Of a stretch of 64,000 bases of DNA, positions 8,722-18,344 are shown one piece after another. The notes under the pieces were generated by a model, which did not search any database, was not told where the DNA came from, and saw nothing but the letters and a program-made list of their open reading frames with translations. This DNA comes from Rebecca billardiae RCC1528 (taxonomy: Eukaryota > Haptophyta). Numbering within the stretch: position 1 is the stretch's first letter; the number at the start of each line of letters is the position of its first letter. The DNA lies in assembly GCA_965240325.2 (NCBI GenBank), contig OZ251253.1:744001-808000 (forward strand). The letters run 5' to 3'. A program made the translations under genes and the position numbers.

Positions 8722-11064
8722 TCAGCAGAGCCGAGCACGCCACACCGTCTCGACGCACGCGGGCGTGAGTATCACGCCTCGCTCGGCCACGCTCATGCCG
8801 AGGCCGAGCGCAGCTGACCGCTTGCCGCACGAGTACACCCTGCCGTCCGCAGTCACGTGCAGCGCGTGGGAGCTGCCCATGGCACAGCGCACCACGCGCG
8901 CATGGGCAAGGGCGCCCACGCGTGTGGGGACGTAGGCTGCGGCCTTGCGCCCGTGCCCCAGCCCGAGCTGGCCGAACCAGTTGTGACCAAACGTGTGCAC
9001 GCTGCCATCGGCGCACACCACCGCGCTCGTGGAAGAACCGGCAGCGCTGCGCACGGCGCGCTTGCCCGCCAGTGCCTCGATGCGCGTTGGCAGTGGTTGG
9101 CCTGCCTCATCGCCGTGCCCAAGGCAGCCCTTGTCCCCTAATCCGAAGGAGTGCACGCCACCCACCGCGTCCACCACCAGGCTGTGCAGACCGCCCGCGC
9201 TCACGTGCACGGCGCGCACGCCCGCGAGCGCTTCGACACGCCTCGGCGTGTGCTGATCCTGCTCGTCGCCGTGGCCGAGCCGGCCGCGGTAGTCGTGGCC
9301 ACACGAGTAGACGGCGCCCTGCGCAGAGAGCAGTAGCGTGTGACCACCGCCCGTGGAGATGCCCCCCACGCGCACGCCGTCCAGCGCCTCGATGCGCGTC
9401 GGCTGCAGCCGCTTCTTCTTGTCGCCGTGGCCGAGCTCGCCGTAGTAGTTGTAGCCCCAGCTGTACGCGCAGCCGGCGGCGGTGAGCGCGAGGCTGTAGG
9501 AGAAGCCGGCAGATATGGCGACGGCGGGCGCATTCGCGGGTAGCTCGACAAGAACGAATGCGCGCCGCTCCCCCTTGTCTCCCAGCCCGAGCTGGCCCCA
9601 GTCGTTCTGGCCGCAGCCGTACACGGCGCCCGCCTCGCTCAGCGCGAGCAGGTGGGACCCTCCAGCGGCCACAGCGGCCACGCGCACCGCGCTGAGGGAG
9701 GCGACGCGCGTGGGCACGCGCACTTCCGGCATGTCCGAGTGGCTGGTTGCCTCGTGCGTCCGATACTCGCCCGTCAGCTCCCTGGTGACCTCGTCCCGCA
9801 CCGCCTCCTCGCCACACGTGTGCAGCCCGCCCTCCGCGTCCACAAACGCGCTGAAGCCGTGGCCGGCCGCAGCGGGAGATGCGTGCGCGTGCGCGAGCTC
9901 CAAAACGCGCTCACGTAGGAACAGCTCCTCCGTCCACGTGCTGACTCCGGCGGGTAGTGACGCTGGCAGCGCGCGCTCATGCCCGCGCGCGCGCGCGCGC
10001 TTGCGCAACGCGCGCTCGACCGCCGAGCGGCCGCCGGGCGGCGCGGCGTGGAACAGGCGCGTTGTGGCGTTCAGGCTGGCGAGGTCGCGCAGCCGCAGGA
10101 GTGCGGTGATGCGCTCGAGCACCTCTGGCGGCAGGTCGTCGAGAGCGACTCGACGCGCGTGCGCCTGTGCCGCCGTGCTGGCCATCGCTCCCGCCAACGA
10201 TATCAGAGCAGGGCGAGCGTCGGCGCCGACCGCCGAGTGGAACTCCTCGCGCTTCCGCTCAGCCTTCGAGCTGGCCGCGACCGTCGACTCGGCCACCCTC
10301 GCCGCGTCGCGCTTTCGTGCAGCCGCCGTCGTGGTCCGCGTGGCCGCGCGCGCCCGGGCGGGCTGCTGTGCCGCCTCCGCCTGCTTCCCGCCTGATCTGG
10401 GCGGGACGGCAGCTGCGGCCTGTGCCTCGACCGCAGGCGGCGTGTCGACGTCGAATCGCGCGGTAGCCGACGAGCGTCGCTTGCGACTGGCCGTGCCGGA
10501 CAGCTCCTCCTCCTCCTCCTTGACCGTCGCCTCAGCCGCCGCGGTGCCACTTCGGCCGTCGAGGTCGATCGGCGCCACGTCCGCGCGAGACCGGTCGAGC
10601 ACCTCCACGACCCCGCCCTCGCGCATGGGCGAGCTCGAGAGCCACCAGCTCGTGTACTCGGTATCCACGTGCACGATGCGCCTGTCGTACGCGAGCTGCG
10701 CGTGCTCGCACAGTGTCCAGAGCTCGCGAGCATCGCGCGCTGTGAGTGCCGCATCGAGCGCGGCGCGCAGGGTGCCTTGCGGGTCGAGAGACACGAGAGG
10801 GGGCGCGCGAGTCGGCTCTGTTTGCGACATTGGCGTTGGCACCGCGGGCTGCAGCAGGCTGTCGTACAGATGCCTGAGTCGGCCAGCGTCAACGTCACGA
10901 GCCGCAAAGCAGCACACACGCGCGTCGCGCTCGGCCACGTTCTCTCGCGGCTTGCCCTCGACCTTCGCCGGTGGCGCGTGCGAGAGATCGAGCTTTGCAA
11001 AGGGCGGGAAGCGAGCGACATCGCTCTCGACGCGCGCGCTGCGCCTCGCCAATTGTGTGCTCAT
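8722..11064 (-). CDS. F-box protein with RCC1 repeats
   Basis: A 780-aa single-exon gene. Residues about 160-290 are low complexity, with an acidic EEEEE run and basic KR clusters that could act as nuclear signals. An F-box follows at about 305-345 (LDDLPPEVLERITALLRLRD), suggesting it bridges a target to an SCF ubiquitin ligase through SKP1. From about 455 to the end there are roughly six RCC1-type blades, each with the pattern GxxHxLAL ... G.VYxCGxNxxGQLGxGD. Examples are YSWGYNYYGELGHGD and HTFGHNWFGQLGLG. A beta-propeller of this kind usually binds a protein partner, not necessarily Ran. A second F-box/RCC1 gene lies at 42655. The target is unknown. The domain calls are clear from the repeat pattern. 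Confidence 0.88.
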   Translation of the reverse strand: MSTQLARRSARVESDVARFPPFAKLDLSHAPPAKVEGKPRENVAERDARVCCFAARDVDAGRLRHLYDSLLQPAVPTPMSQTEPTRAPPLVSLDPQGTLRAALDAALTARDARELWTLCEHAQLAYDRRIVHVDTEYTSWWLSSSPMREGGVVEVLDRSRADVAPIDLDGRSGTAAAEATVKEEEEELSGTASRKRRSSATARFDVDTPPAVEAQAAAAVPPRSGGKQAEAAQQPARARAATRTTTAAARKRDAARVAESTVAASSKAERKREEFHSAVGADARPALISLAGAMASTAAQAHARRVALDDLPPEVLERITALLRLRDLASLNATTRLFHAAPPGGRSAVERALRKRARARGHERALPASLPAGVSTWTEELFLRERVLELAHAHASPAAAGHGFSAFVDAEGGLHTCGEEAVRDEVTRELTGEYRTHEATSHSDMPEVRVPTRVASLSAVRVAAVAAGGSHLLALSEAGAVYGCGQNDWGQLGLGDKGERRAFVLVELPANAPAVAISAGFSYSLALTAAGCAYSWGYNYYGELGHGDKKKRLQPTRIEALDGVRVGGISTGGGHTLLLSAQGAVYSCGHDYRGRLGHGDEQDQHTPRRVEALAGVRAVHVSAGGLHSLVVDAVGGVHSFGLGDKGCLGHGDEAGQPLPTRIEALAGKRAVRSAAGSSTSAVVCADGSVHTFGHNWFGQLGLGHGRKAAAYVPTRVGALAHARVVRCAMGSSHALHVTADGRVYSCGKRSAALGLGMSVAERGVILTPACVETVWRARLC

Positions 11065-11505
11065 CGGGCGGTCTGGGCGCCGATCGGCGAGCGGCGAGGA
11101 GGCGAGGATTGGCGGTCACGTCCGGCTTGCATCAGCCAGCTCAGCGTCCACCGGGCTCGCACCGGTCCACCCGCCGACGCGACTCTGAGATGATAATACC
11201 GGCTTTGAGGCCGACACGCCACACTGGGGCACATACTGTCGACGATCAGTCGACGTGGCGTCGCTCACAGCGCAGGCAGGTGTTTGGCGCGGCTGCACTC
11301 TCGAGGTGGCTGGGATAAAACATCCAGGTGCAGCACCCTCCCCGTGTGGTGTCAGAGCGCGCTCCCGAGCGCGTGCCTCCGAGCGCGGGGCGGCCGCTTG
11401 CTGCAATGGCCGCCTCGATGAGGTGCGGCAACGCGCCCCTCACCTGCCTGCGCCGGTCTGTTTTGTGGCGGTGTCTTTGTGCAGTGTTGGATGGCGTCAA
11501 TCACA

Positions 11506-11544
11506 CCTTAACCAAGTGTGCACGTTAAAGCATAGTAAACTGTA
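11506..11544 (+). repeat. 39-bp repeat motif B, copy 1
   Basis: CCTTAACCAAGTGTGCACGT followed by TAAAGCATAGTAAACTGTA. It recurs with one visible difference at 32277-32315. Both copies lie beside a copy of the larger dispersed repeat, but on opposite sides of it. Confidence 0.85.
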
Positions 11545-11656
11545 TCACCTGAGGGCCAGGCCTTCTACGGCTGTGTGATAAGCTATGGTACCCCAGTCAT
11601 GCCGCTTGATACTGACACACGACTTTCCGGAGTTTCCCCAACCGACAGTGGGGCTC

Positions 11657-11958
11657 TACATTCCCTACTACATCCTCATCCTGTCGCAGCGCGCTGTCGC
11701 ATCGGCGCCCAGTCGGCGAGTTCGGACGACGACGTTTTGTGGACGACAGTGGGGCGAGGACGACGGGCGCTGGCGCGCCGCGATAAGGCGGCCGCAATCC
11801 CTCATCCAGGCCTCGCAGGCCGGACGGCTGAACGATTTTTTCCGGCGGCGCTACCATCGGCGACGGCTTCATGGGCGGTGACAGACTGACAGTTGGCGTC
11901 AGCGTCAATCTCGCCTGCCTGAGCTGTGTGCGTTTCTTATTCTTATTAGTAAACTGTA
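11657..11958 (+). repeat. Dispersed repeat A, copy 1
   Basis: A 302-bp segment from TACATTCCCTACTACATCCT to AGTAAACTGTA. It recurs at 31959-32240 (same strand) and, 5'-truncated, at 27651-27845 (opposite strand). The copies share long near-identical blocks, including GAACGATTTTTTCCGGCGGC and the tail CTGTGTGCGT-TCTTATTCTTA. They differ by small indels that break any common reading frame. It is probably the end of a non-autonomous transposable element. Confidence 0.85.
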
Positions 11959-12046
11959 CTGCTAGCTATATACTGTTCTAAAGTGATTAGTCTATAAACT
12001 AAGTTCATATTTAGTAGTACGTACTATATATATATATATACTCATT

Positions 12047-12049
<3 letters not shown>

Positions 12050-12100
<51 letters not shown>
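12050..12100. repeat. TA dinucleotide microsatellite
   Basis: An uninterrupted TA/AT tract of about 50 bp, the longest of three such tracts in the window. A shorter TA run precedes it at about 12026-12040. Confidence 0.95.
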
Positions 12101-12102
<2 letters not shown>

Positions 12103-13813
12103 CGAGTATATTACGTCAGTACGCCGTACAGTGAGACACCTTGAATGACCCCAGTGGGCGGAAATGGCCATATCTCCCGGAGATTGCGTTTACTGACGTA
12201 CGTCAGTAAAGTTTCGTCGGGATTTTCAGCAATTTCATTGGAGGAGGGTGCCTCACTCTATTGTCCAAACTTGCATTTTCGGGATGTGAAGCTGTAAGTG
12301 TTTCGCCTTGCGGAGTAGCGCAGCCGCCAATCCGTCCAATGGGAAGCCAGCTCGGGCTTCGCTCAATGAAAAATGATCACATCGGCTCCCGCGAGCCCCG
12401 ATAGGAAATAGAGCTCGCTCCGTTCCACTTCGTCGGTATCTCGCCGTCTCGTGGTGGGCGAGGGGCGGAGCTGAGTGGTTGGGTCTGCGGCGCGGACTGC
12501 GATGCTGGGCTGCTGACGTTCTCCGCGCGGGATATCTGAGGGGCACGCGAGCTGTATGTAGGGCACGCCTTGCAAACAATCTCCCCGCTGTACGTGCAGG
12601 TCATGCTAGCGTCCTCCGCGCCAAAAAAACCTGCTTGTTCTTGCGCGAGGCCCGAGTCCGCGGCACTCGGTCGCTGCTCGCCGCAAGCTGGCACGCGTCA
12701 GCGTCTACACATTCACGATTCGGTGGTCATCGTGCGCCTGAGGACGGGGGCGATCTACTGAGTGCGCTGCTAGATGAGCAGGCCCGCGTAAGGTTAGATC
12801 ACCCTGCTCCTCACGCCTTGCGCGCACCTTGGGTTGCTTCCGTCACGCTTGAGGCGCTTCACGTCGCACGGGTCGGCGTAAGCTGTGTGTGTGATGCAAG
12901 CAGACGTCTTCCAAGCCTGGCTTGTACCCGATGGGAGAGCATACTTCTATCGCCTTCAGCCACCACCTTCTCCGGCGTTCGACGCCCACACTACATGCGA
13001 CCACAGCCATACGCAGCTCGTCGGGACTCGTCTCCGTTAGCTTATCGATGTGCAAACGCCAAGGCCTGTGACACGCAGGGAAGACTGATTCGCCATGGCA
13101 TTTGTGCACTGCGTGAAGTATTGACACCAGCGCACGTTCGCCAGGTAGATTTGCGGGAGCAGAGCGTGCTTTTCTGCAAGGATTCGCACACGTATCACAG
13201 AAGTTCAGCAGTCGCGGGCTCGGACTGAAGATCTCTGCACCGTCGCTTGGCCGTGAGTGACAGGAACAGGCGAGGAGCTCCCACGGTGCTGGCGCACAAC
13301 ATGCCGTGACAGCGGGGGGCACACACATGGCGCGTGCGCTGACACAACCGCGCGGACGACCGGGCTAGGCGCCACTGATCGGCCGCCCTCGGGCAAGGCA
13401 CCGGCGGACTTCGCGGCCGGAACGCCATCGGGACAGCCGTCCCTCGTTTCGGCCGCCAGATAGTCTTTCGCCTTCTTCAAAACTCTAAACATTGACTGGC
13501 CAAGTAACTCTGAGATTCGCAATCGTGCGGCCAAAAACGGGGCTGGGGGGCAGTCAAGGTGGGGCCGCCGTACAGCTGAGTAGTACCACTGTGTCTCTGC
13601 TGTCTCGGCGTCTCGCCAGCCGGCTAAGCTGTGTCAGTGTATGTCACTACCCAGTGTGTGCGTCTCTTATAATATATGGCTTAGTTATGACCAACTGTAC
13701 CAGTCGAAGGCCGCGGATGCACCGTATCGCCTATCGGTATGTAGGGCGCGTGGGCTTCCATCACGGGCCCGCGCGTCCCTGCGCCGCGGCCGGCGCCGCG
13801 GCCGCGGGGCAGG

Positions 13814-15274
13814 CTACGCGGCGGGGCTGGACTCCGGCTGCGGACCGAGCGGATCGGCCCGCTGCTCCGCGTCCGCAGCGCGGCTGCGGATGGCGGCATC
13901 ACTAGTATCAGCCGCCTCGCCGGCGCGCGACGGCTCCGCGGGCGCGCGCCACACGAGCTCGAACCGCCCGGCGCGCGCGCTCGGATCCGCGCCCGCTGGA
14001 GCGGCGGCGGCGGCGGCGGCGGGCGCGGCGGCGCCCTCCGCCGCCGAGGGCTCCTCGGCGGCGGCGGCCCTTGGCGGCAGCACGCCGTCGATGGCGACGC
14101 GCACGAGCTCGGCGGCGAGCGACGCGCGCAGCGCCTTTGCCGCGGCGGGCGCGCCGTTCACCTCGAGCAGGTGCACCCCGAGCGCGCTGTCGAGCACAAA
14201 GTCGAAGCCGTACAGCTGGAACGCGCGGCACCCGCCCGGCAGCGCGCCCGCACCGGCGGCGGCGTGCGCGGTGGCGGTGGCGGGCGCGGCGGGCGCGGCG
14301 GCGGGCGCGGCGGCGGGCGCAGCGGCGGGGCGGACGAGGCGCGCGTGCGAGCGGCGCACGACGTCCGCGACGGCCTCGCGCAGCTGCGGTAGCACGCGCT
14401 CGGCGAGCGCGCCCTCGCCGTGCGCCTCCGCCACCGCCTCGCCCAGCGCGTCGTAGAACATCTCGTTGCCCGGCACGAGCGCGCCAAAGCCGGGCGCGTG
14501 GCGCTGCAGGCAGTGGTTCGTCAGGTGCACGGAAGCTTCCGAGAAGTGGCCGTCGACGTACGGCGTGCTGGTGAGGCGGCACACGCCCTGGTCGAAGAGG
14601 TACGCGCGGCCGTCGTCGGTCACCAGCACCCACGCGCGGATGTCGAACTTGAAGCCGCGCACGAGCAGCGGCGTCCGCACGTACCGCTGCGCGATGTGCT
14701 CGCCCGCGGCGCGCGGCGCCGCGGCCACGTGCGCGCGCACGGCGTCCACGCTGTCGCACACGGCGATGCCGTCGCCCTTCGAGCCGGCGGCGGGCTTGAC
14801 GATCCACACCGCGCCCGGTGCCGCCGCGTGCGCCGCCTCGAGCGCCGCCGCCTCGCGCTCGTCGTCGGCGCCGCCGAGCACGAAGCTGGGCGGCGCGTAC
14901 GGAGGCAGCGGCGACCCCGGCGCGCCGGACGCGCGGAGCGTGCGCACGAGCTGCGACTTGAGCGTGATCGCCTGCGAGCCGGGGAGGTAGTTTATCAGCT
15001 GCGGCTCGGCGCGCGGCTCCGGATCGAGCCCCAGCCGCTCGAACGAGCCGCGCTGCCCGTGGCGGTACGCGAGCAGCAGGTCGAACCGCTTCGGCAGGCC
15101 GAACGCGCGCGCCCAGTCGGCGCGGCGGGCGAGGAGGAGGGCGACCTGCGCGTAGACGGAGGAGTCCTTGTCGAGCGAGACGAACGAGCGCGCGTCCGCC
15201 CGCTTGGGCGCCGCCGCCTGCTCGCGGAACGCCTCCTGCTGCAGCGTGATCACCGCGTCGGCGCCGACCGACAT
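13814..15274 (-). CDS. TTL: Tubulin--tyrosine ligase
   Basis: A 486-aa, single-exon ATP-grasp ligase of the TTL type. It would re-add tyrosine to the C-terminus of detyrosinated alpha-tubulin in the cytoplasm. The N-terminal module (SFVSLDKDSSVYAQVALLLA, then RFDLLLAYRHGQRGSFERLG and QLINYLPGSQAITLKSQLVR) matches the opening of classical TTL, rather than only the shared TTLL core. ATP-grasp motifs follow: VWIVKPAAGSKGDGI, FDIRAWVLVTDDGRAYLFDQG, SEASVHLTNHCLQ and the metal-binding FVLDSALGVHLLEVNGAP. The last ~90 residues are alanine-rich and probably disordered, and another Ala-Pro run (about residues 310-345) sits just before the final motif. The start at 15274 fits the family length. Confidence 0.9.
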   Translation of the reverse strand: MSVGADAVITLQQEAFREQAAAPKRADARSFVSLDKDSSVYAQVALLLARRADWARAFGLPKRFDLLLAYRHGQRGSFERLGLDPEPRAEPQLINYLPGSQAITLKSQLVRTLRASGAPGSPLPPYAPPSFVLGGADDEREAAALEAAHAAAPGAVWIVKPAAGSKGDGIAVCDSVDAVRAHVAAAPRAAGEHIAQRYVRTPLLVRGFKFDIRAWVLVTDDGRAYLFDQGVCRLTSTPYVDGHFSEASVHLTNHCLQRHAPGFGALVPGNEMFYDALGEAVAEAHGEGALAERVLPQLREAVADVVRRSHARLVRPAAAPAAAPAAAPAAPATATAHAAAGAGALPGGCRAFQLYGFDFVLDSALGVHLLEVNGAPAAAKALRASLAAELVRVAIDGVLPPRAAAAEEPSAAEGAAAPAAAAAAAPAGADPSARAGRFELVWRAPAEPSRAGEAADTSDAAIRSRAADAEQRADPLGPQPESSPAA

Positions 15275-15407
15275 CGTGGGCCCGCGCGCTTTTTGAACGG
15301 CCGCGCTGCTGACGCGCTGTCGTCCGGTCGCTCGACAACGAACTCCGCCGGACTAAATCGCTACAGTTACTGGTTCGTCCGCGGACGCGGGACGGCAAGT
15401 CCGTGTA

Positions 15408-15437
15408 ACCAAGGGGCTTACAAAAAAGCCCCTTGGT
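15408..15437. other. Perfect 12-bp stem hairpin
   Basis: ACCAAGGGGCTT and AAGCCCCTTGGT form a perfect 12-bp stem around a 6-nt A-rich loop (ACAAAA). It lies in the 346-bp spacer between the start of the tubulin-tyrosine ligase gene and the 3' end of the kinase gene, both on the minus strand. Its role is unknown; it could be a 3'-end structure of the kinase transcript. The rest of the spacer shows nothing. Confidence 0.7.
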
Positions 15438-15620
15438 GTAACGTCGTCACCGCACGAGCTCAGCACGTGATTACGCTTCAAGGCTGCATTCATCGATCTC
15501 ACCAAGTCCAAGGCTGCGTCATGCCAGTCCGGTCTGCCAAGCAGCAGTAAGTCTCCATCATCAGGCTTCGTCTGACAACATCGCGCTGCAACTGCGACTT
15601 TACTACTACGGCACTTGCGA

Positions 15621-17459
15621 TTACGGCCACGGTCGCATCGTCATGTCGGCGCGCGGGGCGGTGGCGGGCGTGGGCGGCACGTCGAGCCGCAGCTGGCCGT
15701 ACAACTCGAGCGCGCGCCGCGCCCGGCCCGTGGACTGCCGCCGCACCTGCTTCGCCGGCGTCTCGCACGGCGCGGCGCCGGGCTGCGGGCTCACCGCACC
15801 ACCGCCGGCCGCAGCGCGCCGCAGCGCGCCGTCCGCGCCCGGCAGCGCGCCCAGCTCAAAGCTGGGCGGCAGCGCGGCCGGAGGGACCACGCTCGCCGTC
15901 AGCCGCGGCTTGACCGGCGGCGTGCTCACCTCCTCGCCAAAGGCCACGGCCGCGGCGGCGGCGGTGGCGGCGGCGGCGGCGAGCGTGGCGGCGAAGTCGA
16001 CGGGCGGGAGCGGCCGGGGCAGCGCCAGCGGCAGCGGCTGCGCGCCCCACACGCTGGCCGCAGCCGGCACGACGAGCGCGCGCGGCGCTTGCGCATCGTT
16101 CTCGCCCTCCCTGCAGCCGTCCCCGCAGCCGTCCCTGCAGGGGCCGCGCGCGCCGGGGCCGCTGGGGCCGCTGCGTCGGCTCCTCGGCGCGAGCAGGCCC
16201 GCGTCGTCGCGCGCGCTCAGGCGCCGTCGCTTCGCCTCGAGCGCGCCGTGCGCCGAGCCGCCGTCGCCCGTCGACGAGAGCGACAGCCGCCGACGCACCG
16301 AGCCGGCGCCCACGGCGCCCACGGCGCCCACGGCGGCCAGCGCGGGCGGATCGGGCAGGGCGGGCGACGCGGCGGGCGGCGAGGCGGGCGGTGCGGCCAG
16401 GGGGTCGGCGTGCGCCGCGGCGCCGACGGGCACGGCGGCCGGCGCGTCGGCCTTCCCCGCGCGCATCCACGCCGACGCCTGCACCTCCGCCAGCGTCGCG
16501 CGCCGCGATGGCTCGAGCAGGAGCATGGTGTCTAGCAGCTGCTGCAGCGGCACTGAGAGAGTGCAACCCATGCGCGCCTCCGCGTAGAGTGCGCGCACGG
16601 TGGAGGCGCCGTGCGTCTGCGCGCGGCGCGCGGCCTGCACGCGCGAGTCGGTGGACTCGTCGGCGAGCTCGAACGCGAAGAACCCCGTCGCCATCGTGAA
16701 GAGGCACACGCCGAGCGACCACACGTCCGCCGCTCGCCCCGCGTACGGCTGCGCGGGCGCGGCCAGCAGCTCCGGCGCAATGTACGCGCGCGAGCCGCAG
16801 CTGCGGGGGCGCGCACGCGCGCGTGGTGGGGGCGGGAGGGGGCGTGTGCGTTGAGAAGACCGACGCGAACAGCGCGCACGCGCGCGCGCCGCCCGTACGC
16901 CGCGCGTGCCGGCGGCGCGGCGCGCGCACCGATCCACCAGCAGTCGCTCGGGGGCGTCCTTGTGCAGCCGGAACGCGCCCGCCAGCCCAAAGTCGGCGAG
17001 CTTGACGTGGCGGTCGGCGTCGAGCAGCACGTTCTCGAGCTTGAGGTCGCGGTGCGCCACCCCCTGCGCGTGGCAGTGCGCCACCGCCTCGACCAGCTCA
17101 GCGAAGAGCGCGCGCGCCTCCGGCTCGCCGAGCGCGCCGGCCGCGATCACGTGGTCAAACAGGTCGCCGCCGGGGAGGAGCTCGAGGATGAGGACGGCGC
17201 GATGCGCGGCGCCGTCGTGCCGCGCCGGGATGAACTCGCGCACGCGCGCCACGTGTGGGTGGCCGGAGCAGCGCATGTGCAGCGCCGCCTCCTTGCGCGC
17301 CACGTCCTCCGACTCAAACAGCTTGGCGGCGACGTGCTCGCCCGTGCTGCCGTCGAGGGCGACGAGGATCTCGCCCTGCGAGCCCGAGCCGAGCATGCGG
17401 TCGGTCAGCGTGTACCGCCCGAGGGGCGGGGCGCCGTCGTCGCGCTCTAAGCGCGGCAT
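15621..17459 (-). CDS. Serine/threonine protein kinase, CAMK/SNF1-like
   Basis: Two exons, 16930-17459 and 15621-16800; product 569 aa. The intron (16801-16929, GTGCGC...CAG) falls in the activation segment. Splicing turns LLVDR into LLVDRCGSRAYIAPELL, the canonical CGSxxYxAPE, which confirms it. All core kinase elements are visible: glycine loop GSGSQGEI, ATP-binding Lys in HVAAKLF, catalytic HRDLKLEN, DFGLA and APE, then DVWSLGVCLFTMATGFFAF. This pattern fits CAMK-type kinases related to SNF1/CHK1. The ~250-residue C-terminal tail is Ala/Pro-rich with basic and Ser clusters (RRRLSLSSTG) and no known domain. The frame stays open upstream to 17828, but the ATG at 17459 lies just before the kinase domain and is preferred. 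Confidence 0.87.
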   Translation of the reverse strand: MPRLERDDGAPPLGRYTLTDRMLGSGSQGEILVALDGSTGEHVAAKLFESEDVARKEAALHMRCSGHPHVARVREFIPARHDGAAHRAVLILELLPGGDLFDHVIAAGALGEPEARALFAELVEAVAHCHAQGVAHRDLKLENVLLDADRHVKLADFGLAGAFRLHKDAPERLLVDRCARRAAGTRGVRAARARARCSRRSSQRTRPLPPPPRARARPRSCGSRAYIAPELLAAPAQPYAGRAADVWSLGVCLFTMATGFFAFELADESTDSRVQAARRAQTHGASTVRALYAEARMGCTLSVPLQQLLDTMLLLEPSRRATLAEVQASAWMRAGKADAPAAVPVGAAAHADPLAAPPASPPAASPALPDPPALAAVGAVGAVGAGSVRRRLSLSSTGDGGSAHGALEAKRRRLSARDDAGLLAPRSRRSGPSGPGARGPCRDGCGDGCREGENDAQAPRALVVPAAASVWGAQPLPLALPRPLPPVDFAATLAAAAATAAAAAVAFGEEVSTPPVKPRLTASVVPPAALPPSFELGALPGADGALRRAAAGGGAVSPQPGAAPCETPAKQVRRQSTGRARRALELYGQLRLDVPPTPATAPRADMTMRPWP

Positions 17460-18344
17460 GGCGTGCGTGGGTGCGTGGCCGCGTGTGCGGCGCGTGTGCG
17501 TGCGTGCGATCGACGGGCTGGTGCGATCGGCGTGTGCTGTGGAATTGCGGGGGCGCGCGCGTTGTGTGGGCGCGTTCGGGCCGTGTCGAATCGTCGGATG
17601 GTGGGGAAGCTGTGCAAAGATCAGATCACCGACGAACATCCCGGTGCCACCGCGTCCTAGGACGGCGGTATGATGATAGCAATTACGCGCAGAAAGGGTC
17701 GAAGGCGACCGAAGACTACCCGGCTCAGAAGGGCGACGAAGCCACGGATTTGTGGTGCGGAAGTGCCGCCCCGAACTGGCAAGCTCGAGCGGCGGCTGCG
17801 TAGGCAAACTTTTGCCCGCCTTCTCCACGGATATCCGCTGCGAGCCTCAAAGCTCTCATTCATCTTGAGTGGATTTTGACGCGGCTGTATATTCGCAAGA
17901 AGTCGCAAGTATCCGACTTGTGAGCGGCTTGAACGCCGAAATGGTCAAGGCCATCAAAATCCCCTCAAGCGAACACCGTCCGAACCGTCGTACCGATTCC
18001 ACCCTCCCCAAACACTCGTTTTGCTCGAGGTGTTCGTTGATGAACCTCATCTCCCTGATCCCCTTGGCCGACGCAAGTCAACTGCGCGGTCGGGGCCGTG
18101 AGCGCCACCGCTGATTGGGCGCCGCGGAGGCGCCTGCGAGTCTTTCATTGACGCAGCTGGCTCAACAATCATCAGCGCCAGGAATCGAAGTTGCGACAAA
18201 ACGCGACGCCGGGATCACACATGTACACAGGCCACGGCCTCGCGGGTGCTCGTGGTGGGCTTCTGAGTTCTCTGAGAATTCTCGCTCTCCGCCACGCGCG
18301 TCCTCGTCTCCTCGATGGGCGGCGCTGGGCCTGCGGAGTGCGGA
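17460..18344. other. Intergenic region
   Basis: About 880 bp between the kinase start and the end of the DNA polymerase gene. GC is lower from 17620 to 18100, as expected for a promoter of the kinase gene (read leftwards). Small open frames exist on both strands near 17860-18110, with no recognisable features. Confidence 0.5.

Larger units (their letters stand above)
11065..13813. other. Gene-poor, repeat-bearing spacer
   Basis: No recognisable gene in 2.7 kb. It holds a 39-bp motif (11506-11544), a 302-bp dispersed repeat (11657-11958), a long TA tract (12050-12100) and moderately GC-rich unique DNA. Open frames at 12479-13228 (+) and 12377-12694 (-) overlap each other antisense and match nothing I know. 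The lower GC and the repeat copies suggest an insertion zone. Confidence 0.5.

Noticed and set aside
12377-13328. Overlapping open frames on both strands
   Set aside because: Both strands are open over the same bases with no domain on either; treated as non-coding.
17460-17828. Upstream extension of the kinase frame to 17828
   Set aside because: The added 123 residues cover the promoter-like lower-GC region, lack features, and precede an ATG directly before the kinase domain.
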